A stretch of DNA of 64,000 nt from the NCBI GenBank assembly GCA_009922615.1, contig RFVF01000008.1:27981-91980 (forward strand). Direction: 5' to 3'. The DNA is from Pseudomonadota bacterium. Lineage in GTDB: Bacteria > Verrucomicrobiota > Verrucomicrobiia > Limisphaerales > SXTU01. The notes under the pieces are model-generated. The model was not told the DNA's origin and did not search any database. It saw only the letters and a list, made by a program, of their open reading frames with translations. Below, piece after piece: positions 1 to 7,204 of the stretch. Position 1 is the first letter of the stretch. Every line of letters begins with the position of its first letter. Made by a program: the position numbers and the translations under genes.

Positions 1-1
1 C

Positions 2-127
2 ATGTTTGCGGGGGCGAACGAAGTAGCGCGGCGCGCGGCGCAGTTGGAGAAGTCGCGGCGGCAACTCGGCGTGGTCCGAGAGTCACTGCGGGCGGACTGC
101 TGGCTCGCTGCTTGGACGGGAAATTAG
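2..127 (+). CDS. C-terminal fragment of a possible Hpt (histidine phosphotransfer) protein
   Basis: An open frame enters from the left edge and ends at TAG 125-127. The visible 41 residues begin MFAGANEVARRAAQLEKS, which resembles the helix after the phospho-histidine in Hpt domains (pattern GA..VA..AA.LE). It converges on, and overlaps by 4 bp, a response regulator on the other strand, so a two-component partner is plausible. The phospho-histidine itself would lie outside the window. The assignment rests on a short match. It could equally be the end of another helical protein. Confidence 0.35.
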   Translation: MFAGANEVARRAAQLEKSRRQLGVVRESLRADCWLAAWTGN

Positions 128-663
128 GCCTTCGCCGCGCACGCCGGGCAATCTCCCAGCAAAGCCTTCAGCTCTGGATGAGCGGCCAAATGATCCTGAA
201 GCCGTTGCCGATGGATGGGATTATCTTGGAGACAGCCGCAAGTGCCGCACACCGGCAGGGCCGCAGCGAGTGCATGGAGTTCCTGCTGCATGGTCAGCGT
301 GCGCTCGGCAACGCGGAGGCGGCAGCGCAGCAGCTCCGGCTCGAATGGCTTGACGATGAAATCATCCGCTCCGGCGGCCAGGCCGGCGACGAAATGCTTC
401 ATGTCGCCGAGCCCGGTCACGAGCATGATGTAAGGTTGCACCGCGCGCTCGGCCGTGGCGGTCCGCACGCGCTTGCACAGTTCCAAGCCGTCCATCGCCG
501 GCATCTCCCAGTCTGAAATGAGGACGGGGGTCCGCTCGCGTTCGTAGGTCTGCCATGCCTCGAGTCCGTTCTCGGCAGTGATCACCTCGTGGTCGAGGTC
601 TTCCAAAATGGAACGGAGCAGGTTGCGGGTTACGCGGGAATCGTCGGCGAGGAGAATCTTCAT
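124..663 (-). CDS. Response regulator with receiver domain and Cys-rich tail
   Basis: Residues 1-120 form a CheY-like receiver domain: acidic pair D7/D8, phospho-acceptor D51 in ISDWEMP, switch T83 in LVTG, and K105 in VKPF. No DNA-binding domain follows. Instead a tail of about 60 residues carries CGTCGC near residue 138 and CPAC at the end, a four-plus cysteine arrangement that could bind a metal or act as a redox switch. It would act as a phosphorelay output or adaptor in the cytoplasm. It is the last gene of a leftward group, 30 bp after the DUF1549/DUF1553 gene. The receiver call is secure; the role of the tail is unknown. Confidence 0.9.
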   Translation of the reverse strand: MKILLADDSRVTRNLLRSILEDLDHEVITAENGLEAWQTYERERTPVLISDWEMPAMDGLELCKRVRTATAERAVQPYIMLVTGLGDMKHFVAGLAAGADDFIVKPFEPELLRCRLRVAERTLTMQQELHALAAALPVCGTCGCLQDNPIHRQRLQDHLAAHPELKALLGDCPACAAKA

Positions 664-693
664 AGCGATGCGTCTCGCCGCGAGGATACCCGG

Positions 694-2868
694 TCAGTGG
701 TTGAAAACAAACTCAACCGCGTTCAACAGGCTCCAGGCGAAATCCTCCGCCGCCTGCTGGCGGTTCGGGCTTGCTGCGAGGTGCTTCACGGCCAGTTGTC
801 GTTCAGCCTCCGTCGGCAGCCGGCTGAAGAAAGTCAGGTAAAGTGCTTCTGCCAGTTTCGCGTTGTCCGCGTGCGCTGCGACCAGCCGCGCGATCTGGCC
901 GTCGGCGTGTGACAGCTTGGACTGGAGATTCGGTGAGTTCAGCAGATGCAGCACCTGCGCGATGCTGGCTTCCGCGTTGCGTTCGCACTCGCAGGCAGTC
1001 ACGCGCACCGGCCGGCCGAAAAGCTTGAGGAAATAATGTTGCGCCTGGCTGTCCCAGAGCTGCACGGCGCGCGTCCCGGCGGGCACGCCGTCGAACTTCT
1101 CGGGCACGCCCGTCACATCGCAAACCGCATCGAGCAGCACCTCGGCGGGCAGGCGCTTGAACAGCGCGCGGGAAAAATTTTGCTCATCCTGCGCGTTGGT
1201 GTCGTTCGGTGTGGCGCTCAACTGGTAGGTGCGCGATGCGGTGAGCGTGCGGATGAACTGCTGGAGGTCGAAGCGCGCGTCCACGAGCGACTTGGCCACC
1301 GCGTCGAGCAGCGCCGGGTTGCCAGCGGGGTTCGTGGCCCGCACGTCATCCACGGGTTCCACGATGCCGCGCCCGAAGAAGTGCGCGACAAGCCGGTTCG
1401 CCAGGTTGCGTGCGAACCACGGGTTCTCCGGCGCGGTGAACCACTCGGCCAGCGCGCGGCGGCGATCACCGGTATCCATCACGGGGGCGGCATCCAGCGC
1501 GTGCGGCGGGACATTTTCACCCGTGCGCGGATGCTTCGTGGTCGGGTTGCCCTCGGCCAGCAACGTCTCGCCGAGCGCGCCCTTGCGAATACTCACCTGT
1601 GCGAAGAGCCCGGACATCCCGTAGTAATCCGTCTGGCTCCAACGATCGAAGGGATGATGATGGCATTCCGCGCACGCGATGCGCACGCCGAGGAAGACCT
1701 GCGACACCGCGTTCGCCATCTCGCCGGGCTTGCTCACCACCTTGTAGAAATGGCCGGCCGGCGCGTCATCCAGCGGCCCCTCGGCGGTGAGCAGCGCGCG
1801 GGCAAACTGATCGAGCGGCCGGTTCGCAGCGAACTGCTCGCGAATCCACCGGTAGTAGGCGTAGGCATCGCGCTGGCCGAGCTTCTGCCGGTCCACGCGC
1901 AGCAGGTCCGACCACTTCAGCGCCCAGAAATCTGCAAACTCCGGGCGCACCAGCAGTGCATTCACAAGCCGCGCGCGCTTGTCTTTCGCCGGGTCAGCCA
2001 GGAAGCGCCTTGCCTCGTCCGCCGTGGGCAGCGTGCCGATGATGTCCAAGTGCGCGCGACGCAGGAACGTCGCGTCATCGCAGACATCGCTCGGGCGCAA
2101 GTTGAGCTTCTTCAAGTGCGCGTTGACGTGCCGGTCAATGAAGTTGAACTCCGCGAAGCCCGCTTCGCCCACCGGCTTGCCCGGACGCGGCACGATGGCC
2201 ATGAACGACGTCACCTCGCCGAGATAGCGCGCCATCACCGAGGTCTGCCCGGGCAGCGAGCCGATGACCACCGCGCCGTGCTCATCCACCTTCGCGAGCG
2301 AATCGTTGTTCGACTGGAAGACACAGAAGCGCGTCACGTCGCCCTTGCGACCATCGGAGTAAGTCGCGTTGACGCGGAGCTGGAGCTTGGCACCGGGCGT
2401 AAGAATTTTCTCGCGTGGCTCCAGCTCGACCTTCACCACGCGCGCGTCGTTGGTCGAACCAAACGGCGCGCCCGCCGCCAGCCACGCACGGATGGTCTCG
2501 TAGTCCGGCGAACCCACCGGGATGCGCGCGCCTCCTTGATGCGGCAACGTGCCACTGGCCTTGGCGAGGAAAAGACTCTGCTCCGGCAGTGCCGAGGAAC
2601 TGCGCCGCCCCTTGCTCTCCGTGACGAACGCCCGCCAGTCCGCCAGCGCATCGTAGCCGAAGACCGACAGCTTGAAGCCGTTCTGGCCCTCCGCCTTGCC
2701 GTGGCAAGGCGAGGCGTTGCAGGAGTAGCGCGTGAGCAACGGGCTGATGTCGTTCTCGAAGTTGAACGTGCGCGGGGCGGCGACCTTGGATGTGGCCGCT
2801 TCAACCGATGGCAGCAGCCGGAGGCTAGCGACCAAAAGCAAGAGCGGATGAAGCAGGTGAAAGCGCAT
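694..2868 (-). CDS. Secreted DUF1549/DUF1553 protein with cytochrome-like and Big2-like domains
   Basis: This 724-residue protein has an N-terminal signal peptide (hydrophobic LLLLVASLRLL). A planctomycete-cytochrome-type segment follows with CNASPCHG (CX4CH) near residue 50. A Big2-like beta domain lies around residues 150-230 and DUF1549 around 240-400. A second haem-like CAECHHHP motif comes next, then DUF1553 to the C-terminus. These families are abundant in Verrucomicrobia and Planctomycetes and have no firmly established reaction; the CXnCH motifs suggest periplasmic haem binding. The usual DUF1501 partner is not adjacent here, unlike the pair at 10.7-15.6 kb. It lies between the nuclease-like gene and the response regulator on the same strand. 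Confidence 0.9.
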   Translation of the reverse strand: MRFHLLHPLLLLVASLRLLPSVEAATSKVAAPRTFNFENDISPLLTRYSCNASPCHGKAEGQNGFKLSVFGYDALADWRAFVTESKGRRSSSALPEQSLFLAKASGTLPHQGGARIPVGSPDYETIRAWLAAGAPFGSTNDARVVKVELEPREKILTPGAKLQLRVNATYSDGRKGDVTRFCVFQSNNDSLAKVDEHGAVVIGSLPGQTSVMARYLGEVTSFMAIVPRPGKPVGEAGFAEFNFIDRHVNAHLKKLNLRPSDVCDDATFLRRAHLDIIGTLPTADEARRFLADPAKDKRARLVNALLVRPEFADFWALKWSDLLRVDRQKLGQRDAYAYYRWIREQFAANRPLDQFARALLTAEGPLDDAPAGHFYKVVSKPGEMANAVSQVFLGVRIACAECHHHPFDRWSQTDYYGMSGLFAQVSIRKGALGETLLAEGNPTTKHPRTGENVPPHALDAAPVMDTGDRRRALAEWFTAPENPWFARNLANRLVAHFFGRGIVEPVDDVRATNPAGNPALLDAVAKSLVDARFDLQQFIRTLTASRTYQLSATPNDTNAQDEQNFSRALFKRLPAEVLLDAVCDVTGVPEKFDGVPAGTRAVQLWDSQAQHYFLKLFGRPVRVTACECERNAEASIAQVLHLLNSPNLQSKLSHADGQIARLVAAHADNAKLAEALYLTFFSRLPTEAERQLAVKHLAASPNRQQAAEDFAWSLLNAVEFVFNH

Positions 2869-2917
2869 CAGTGAAGTAACGGCGTTCAGACGGGGTCGGT
2901 GAAAGCCCTGTTCACTA

Positions 2918-3883
2918 TCAGTAGGACTGCACCCCGAAGTGGAGCAGCTTTCGGGGCAGCACGTCGTCGAGGTTGGCGACGTCGGCGTCGTTCAGTTCGA
3001 TCAGCTTGAAGCCGTATTTCTTGTAGATGTCGATTTTCCGAGTCTTGCGTTCGCGATAATGCGGGTCGTTCTCCATGCCCCAATACTCAATGTAGACCTT
3101 GCCGGTCGGAATGTAGAAATCGCAGTAGAGGTCTTCTTCCACTGGCAGCTTGCGCTCGTAGGCGTGCACTAATTCGGCCATGTAAAGCCAGTTGTCGATG
3201 AGCATCTCGGCCTTCGATCGGACGTAGTGGCCGTCCGTCGTGCGGTGGCGGGCCTCGAACTTCTCGCGGAAGCCGACCGCCTCCGTCGGAGTCGCGGGCT
3301 TGCTCTCACTTGGCGGCGCGGCCGCGCCCTTGGACTCGTTGATGGTGTCCACCAAGCGCGGGTTGAGCGCAATGCCCGCAGGCCAGGTGACGTAGGGCAC
3401 GCCGGTCTTGTAGTTCTCCAACTGTTTAGCCCCGATGGCCAGACCCTGGTCGGTCGTCACCCAGCCTTTGATGCCGCGCTTGATCCAGCCCAACTCGGAG
3501 AGAATCGAGTTGATGCGCGTGGACGGCAGGCCGAATCGCTCGCCCAAATCCGTCGCCGTGAGGAATTGAACCTGTGCCGCCGACGCTGGCACGGGCGGCT
3601 TCACAGCGGGCTCAGGCGCGGGGGTAGAAGCGGGCGTGGAACCCAGACTCACCAGCGCCGAAGCGGTTTTGAACTCCTGCGGCCACGCGATATAGCGGCC
3701 GAACCGCTGGCTGTTGATGTAGATCCCGCCATGCTTCGTGCCGGCATCCGTCAACTCCAGCACCTGGTCTTTCTCATTCCAGGTCGTCCAGCCCAAGTCA
3801 CGAAATCGGCGCGTCAAATCCTTGGCATCACAGTTCAGCGCCTTCGCCAGAGCTGTGGTGGAGAGGTGTTGGGACTCGTTCAT
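2918..3883 (-). CDS. Twin winged-helix-like protein with C-terminal PD-(D/E)XK-like nuclease domain
   Basis: The protein has about 321 residues from ATG at 3883; a TTG seven codons upstream would also be in frame. Two similar N-terminal modules (LSTTALAKAL...LGWT and FLTATDLGERFGL...LGWI) look like winged-helix DNA-binding units, each followed by a short beta segment ending YIAWP or YVTWP. A Pro/Ala-rich linker joins them. The C-terminal 100 residues read SKAE...YCDFYIP...VYIEYWG...K.Y.KYGFKLIEL, the E-(x)n-D-(x)n-ExW order of restriction-endonuclease-like folds. A DNA-acting enzyme in repair, restriction or mobile-DNA control is inferred. It follows fdhD by 24 bp and may be co-transcribed with it. 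I do not recognise a named family. Confidence 0.7.
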   Translation of the reverse strand: MNESQHLSTTALAKALNCDAKDLTRRFRDLGWTTWNEKDQVLELTDAGTKHGGIYINSQRFGRYIAWPQEFKTASALVSLGSTPASTPAPEPAVKPPVPASAAQVQFLTATDLGERFGLPSTRINSILSELGWIKRGIKGWVTTDQGLAIGAKQLENYKTGVPYVTWPAGIALNPRLVDTINESKGAAAPPSESKPATPTEAVGFREKFEARHRTTDGHYVRSKAEMLIDNWLYMAELVHAYERKLPVEEDLYCDFYIPTGKVYIEYWGMENDPHYRERKTRKIDIYKKYGFKLIELNDADVANLDDVLPRKLLHFGVQSY

Positions 3884-3907
3884 GACAATCGGGATCCTGC
3901 CCAAGCA

Positions 3908-4738
3908 TCAACCACCTGCCAAGCCCACACGCTCCTCGCCCGCATAGATGTTCATCCCCGCACCGCGCAAAAAGCCAACCAGTGTTTGCCCGCTGCGCTG
4001 CGCGAACTCTACGGCGAGGCTCGACGGCGCGGAAACCGCCGCCACCACTGGCACCCGCGCCGCCAACGCCTTCTGCATGATCTCGAATGACGCCCGCCCG
4101 CTGACGAGCAGGATATGGTCGGCCGGCGGATACGATCCGTTGAGAAACGCCCAGCCCAGCACCTTGTCCACCGCGTTGTGCCGGCCCACGTCCTCGCGGA
4201 GCACGAGCAGTTCGCCGGTCGCGGTAAAGAGCGCGGCGGCGTGCAGGCCGCCGGTTTGGTCGAATGTGGCTTGCCGCGCGGCTAGCCTCGCCGGGAGTTG
4301 GAGCAAGATTTCGGGCGCAATGCGAACCGACGAAGTGACCGGTGGAAATTGCTGGTGAACGGATTCAATCGTCGCCTTCCCACACAGTCCGCAGCTCGAC
4401 GATGCGAAGACGTGCCGCGTGAGTTGCTCAAAGTCCACGACAACCGAGGGCGCGAGGAAGACGTTGAGCGTGTTGCCGAGTTGCGCCGCCTCGCCCTGCT
4501 GGCAATGGGCGATCTCGACGATGTCCCCCCGACACGTAACCAACCCCTCCGTCAGCAAGAAACCAGCGGCCAGCTCCGCGTCGCGCCCCGGTGTGCGCAT
4601 CGTCACCGCCACACTCTGCCCGCGCACGCGAATCTCCAGCGGCTCCTCCCGCGCCAGCGCGTCCTGCTCTCGACGCGGCTCCTCGCCCCGCCGCCAGCGG
4701 AGGATTTCAGCGCACACGATTTCCGGCGAGGAGGGCAT
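3908..4738 (-). CDS. fdhD: Formate dehydrogenase accessory sulfurtransferase FdhD
   Basis: FdhD carries sulfur from a cysteine desulfurase to the molybdenum cofactor of formate dehydrogenase. The 276-residue length is typical. The family Cys loop is present as SSCGLCG near residue 115, and the conserved C-terminal blocks GGLHAAAL, REDVGRHNAVDKV and SGRASFEI are clear. It is cytoplasmic. No formate dehydrogenase subunit is present in the window, so the client enzyme must be encoded elsewhere. It leads the leftward group that continues with the nuclease-like protein. Confidence 0.96.
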   Translation of the reverse strand: MPSSPEIVCAEILRWRRGEEPRREQDALAREEPLEIRVRGQSVAVTMRTPGRDAELAAGFLLTEGLVTCRGDIVEIAHCQQGEAAQLGNTLNVFLAPSVVVDFEQLTRHVFASSSCGLCGKATIESVHQQFPPVTSSVRIAPEILLQLPARLAARQATFDQTGGLHAAALFTATGELLVLREDVGRHNAVDKVLGWAFLNGSYPPADHILLVSGRASFEIMQKALAARVPVVAAVSAPSSLAVEFAQRSGQTLVGFLRGAGMNIYAGEERVGLAGG

Positions 4739-4751
4739 GCAGGTTTTCTAC

Positions 4752-4831
4752 AAGGAAGGCAGGAGGGCAGGAATGGAAACAAGAGAACTGTGGCGATCAA
4801 AGCAGTCCTCTCCTGCCTTCCTGCTTTCCTT
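4752..4831. repeat. Imperfect 21-bp inverted repeat of the GCAGGAAGGCAGGA type
   Basis: Arms 4752-4772 and 4811-4831 are near-perfect reverse complements (two mismatches), built on the short unit AGGAAGGC. The element fills the gap between the oxygenase gene and fdhD and could form a hairpin in the leftward transcript. Confidence 0.75.
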
Positions 4832-4858
4832 ATAAATTCCCTCTCCTCGTCTCATTGC

Positions 4859-5476
4859 CTAAAACCAGTTGTAGTTGAAACTCACGCTCACGCGCTCGGC
4901 CGCGACCGGGTTGGCCGGAACTTCATGCCGCAGCCAGCTCTCGAAGAGGATGACGTTGCCTGCCTCGGCCGGGTAGTGGACGAAGGCTTGGTTCTCGCGA
5001 CTCGCCCCGGACTTGCGCGGCGGTGCGGCCATGAAGCGGTCCAGCCGCGGGTCCTCGAACTTGATTGCCGCGCAGCCCTTGGGCGTTTTCACATAGAACG
5101 TGCCGCTAATGGTCGAGGTCGGGTGCAGGTGCAGGCCGTGCGCGGTCTGGCGCGGCATGATGTTCACCCAACAGTCGGTCATCTCGAGCCGGCGGTTTGT
5201 GAGGTCGAAATCCAGCTTGCGCGCGAACGCCTTCACGTGCCGGTCAATGCGCCGCTGCAAATCGGTGAACGTGGACGAGAACTGGTGCAGCTTGTCCATC
5301 GAGCCATAGCTCGTGAAGCCGCCCGGGTAATTCTTCTTCGACCACTTCTGCCCGTCGCGGTCGAAGTCGCGGAGCTGGTAAGCCTCCTTGAGCAACTCCG
5401 CGTTGAAGCGCGCCGCGCCCGTGCGGAGCAGCGGCGCGCAATAGATAAACGTCGGGAACCAAGCTTTAATGCGCAC
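4859..5476 (-). CDS. Putative 2OG-Fe(II) oxygenase (TIGR02466-like)
   Basis: A 205-residue cytoplasmic protein resembling the TIGR02466 family of putative 2-oxoglutarate/Fe(II) oxygenases. Features seen are the N-terminal WFPTFIY start, a first metal-ligand region HGLHLHPTSTISGTFYV, a mid segment AIKFEDPR, and a distal ESWLRHEV...ERVSVSFNYN block holding the expected distal His and Arg. The substrate is unknown; relatives occur in marine phages and many bacteria. It is transcribed away from ymdB, and the spacer between them is bracketed by a 33-bp inverted repeat. Confidence 0.8.
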   Translation of the reverse strand: MRIKAWFPTFIYCAPLLRTGAARFNAELLKEAYQLRDFDRDGQKWSKKNYPGGFTSYGSMDKLHQFSSTFTDLQRRIDRHVKAFARKLDFDLTNRRLEMTDCWVNIMPRQTAHGLHLHPTSTISGTFYVKTPKGCAAIKFEDPRLDRFMAAPPRKSGASRENQAFVHYPAEAGNVILFESWLRHEVPANPVAAERVSVSFNYNWF

Positions 5477-5489
5477 GCCGCGACGCTAC

Positions 5490-5684
5490 CAGCGAAGTAG
5501 GTCAGGCTTCCAGCCTGACATCCATATGGCACCGCGATGGAAGTTCGCAGAAGGCGACGCGGCTTCACCGAGCCATCAAACTCCGCCACAAGGCGCTTCT
5601 GGTTTCAGCAAGCAGGGATGCCTCTCGCCAGTTCAAGCTGAGGAGAAGTTAGATGTCAGGCTGGAAGCCTGACCTACTTCGCTG
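5490..5684. repeat. Perfect 33-bp inverted repeat bracketing a divergent intergenic region
   Basis: Arms 5490-5522 and 5652-5684 are exact reverse complements around a 129-bp spacer. Each arm contains a smaller palindrome, GTCAGGCT-TCC-AGCCTGAC (5501-5519). The element lies wholly between the divergent starts of the oxygenase gene (5476) and ymdB (5698), so promoters of both genes must be inside or beside it. The layout resembles a REP/BIME or MITE-like mobile palindrome. Confidence 0.9.
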
Positions 5685-5697
5685 CTAGTCTCGCCGC

Positions 5698-6480
5698 GTG
5701 AAAATCCTGTTCATCGGCGATGTGGTCGGCGCGCCCGGACGCAAGGCCGTGGCCGAACTGGTGCCGGTGCTTCGCGCGCGCCATTGCCTCGACGTGGTCA
5801 TCGCCAATGGCGAGAACTCCGCTGGCGGTTCCGGCATCACGCCCGAGACGGCGGCGGACCTCTTCGCCGCCGGGGTGGACATCATCACCAGCGGTGACCA
5901 TCTCTGGGACCAGAAGGAAGTTTCCGTGCTGCTCACCAACGAGCCGCGCTTTGTGCGCCCGCTGAATTACCCGCCCGGCTCGCCCGGCCAGGGCAGCACC
6001 ACGCATCGCCTGCCAGACGGGCGTTTGCTCGCGGTCATCAACCTACAAGGCCGCACCTTCATGCCGCCGCTGGACAACCCGTTCATCCGCGTGCGCCCTG
6101 AGGTCGAGCAACTCCGCCAGCACACGCCCTTCATCTTCGTGGACATGCACGCCGAGGCGACCTCGGAGAAAATCGCCATCGCCCGGATGCTCGACGGCCA
6201 GGTCAGCGCCGTGGTGGGCACGCACACGCATGTGCAGACGGCGGACGAGCAAATCTTCCCCGGCGGCACAGCCTTCCTGTGCGACGCGGGCTTCACCGGC
6301 CCGCACGAAAGCTGCCTGGGCCGCGACATCCAGCCCATCATCGAACGCTTCATCACCAGCCAGCCCCGCCGCTTCTCCGTCGCCCGCGACCGCGTGCTCC
6401 TGCAAGGCGTGGTCATCGAACTGGACGACAAGACCGGCAAGGCGACGGCGATTCAGCGGGTGTCGGAGGCGCTTGCATGA
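5698..6480 (+). CDS. ymdB: YmdB-family metallophosphoesterase
   Basis: A 260-residue protein starting at GTG 5698. It matches the YmdB/TIGR00282 calcineurin-like family: N-terminal MKILFIGDVVG, then ANGENSAGG, SGDHLWD, a VDMHAEATSEK block, GTHTHVQTAD, and C-terminal AGFTGPHES.LG. These supply the D, N and H ligands of a two-metal phosphodiesterase. In Bacillus the homologue hydrolyses 2',3'-cyclic nucleotides and affects biofilm and sporulation choices; its role here is unknown. It heads a rightward run with a membrane protein and xseA, and its upstream region is the 33-bp inverted repeat. Confidence 0.94.
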   Translation: MKILFIGDVVGAPGRKAVAELVPVLRARHCLDVVIANGENSAGGSGITPETAADLFAAGVDIITSGDHLWDQKEVSVLLTNEPRFVRPLNYPPGSPGQGSTTHRLPDGRLLAVINLQGRTFMPPLDNPFIRVRPEVEQLRQHTPFIFVDMHAEATSEKIAIARMLDGQVSAVVGTHTHVQTADEQIFPGGTAFLCDAGFTGPHESCLGRDIQPIIERFITSQPRRFSVARDRVLLQGVVIELDDKTGKATAIQRVSEALA

Positions 6481-6490
6481 CCTAGAAGCG

Positions 6491-7204
6491 ATGAACGCAC
6501 AGCTCTCAAACTCTGTGAACCGCGCCGACCGGGACGGGCTGATTCAATTGGTTCAGCGTTATCTGGCCGAAGAAATCACTGCGTTCGAGTTTGATGAGCA
6601 ACTAGCCGAGATAGGCGGCCGGACGACTGATGCGACGGTAAAGTGGAGCGTGGATTTTCTTTGGGGGTTCTACGACGACTGCGAAGACCACAAGGTAGTG
6701 GCAACCAAGCAGGAATGGGATGCCATCCAACGGTTGCTTCTGTTGCTGCACTCAAACGGAATGGTCAAATCAAGCCCGCGTCGCGAGTGGACGCCGCGAC
6801 AATTTGTAGCTTCCCTTGGCCTCCTTGCCTTCCTGTGTGTCGTCTGGCGAACCGGCTTTGACAACCATTTGATTCTTGCCTCTCTTCCACTCGGCATCGT
6901 TTCCATGCTCCTGCACCGGTGGCAGGAGAACTGCGACATATCAGCTTCAACCGAGAAACAAGGGCGGCTGGTGCCGTTCGCTTCCGTTTCCGAGATGCTA
7001 GGATTTCGCAGGCGTGCCCATGCCTTTTGGAAGGCCAAGTATCCCGCGCGGCTTAAGGGTAGGCTGATACGCAGCCGCTCGGCTGAGGCGGTGCTGCGCT
7101 TCCAAGCGCACGTCATGTGGCTGATCTTCTCACCAATCGTCTTGCTGATTCAGAGTCTGCCGGAAAGCCACTCAGAATGGTCCGTGACCACAACGCAAAC
7201 CTGA
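6491..7204 (+). CDS. Hypothetical membrane protein
   Basis: The start is ATG 6491, 10 bp after ymdB, giving 237 residues; the longer frame from 6230 only overlaps ymdB. The N-terminal 90 residues are soluble and helical (LIQLVQRYLAEEITAFEFDE...WSVDFLWGFYDDCED). Two hydrophobic stretches follow (FVASLGLLAFLCVVW and LILASLPLGIVSMLL), and another near the C-terminus (VMWLIFSPIVLLI). The stop codon TGA overlaps the ATG of xseA (TGATG), which suggests translational coupling. Its GC is lower than its neighbours', so it may be a recent insertion into the ymdB-xseA operon. I do not recognise a family. Confidence 0.7.
   Translation: MNAQLSNSVNRADRDGLIQLVQRYLAEEITAFEFDEQLAEIGGRTTDATVKWSVDFLWGFYDDCEDHKVVATKQEWDAIQRLLLLLHSNGMVKSSPRREWTPRQFVASLGLLAFLCVVWRTGFDNHLILASLPLGIVSMLLHRWQENCDISASTEKQGRLVPFASVSEMLGFRRRAHAFWKAKYPARLKGRLIRSRSAEAVLRFQAHVMWLIFSPIVLLIQSLPESHSEWSVTTTQT

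Noticed and set aside
946..2874. Long open frame of 642 residues on the + strand opposite the DUF1549/DUF1553 gene
   Set aside because: It is an antisense shadow: Arg/His/Ala-rich, no family motifs, and its limits follow those of the real gene.
4298..5500. 400-residue + strand frame across fdhD and the oxygenase gene
   Set aside because: Antisense of two clear genes and their spacer, no recognisable domain.
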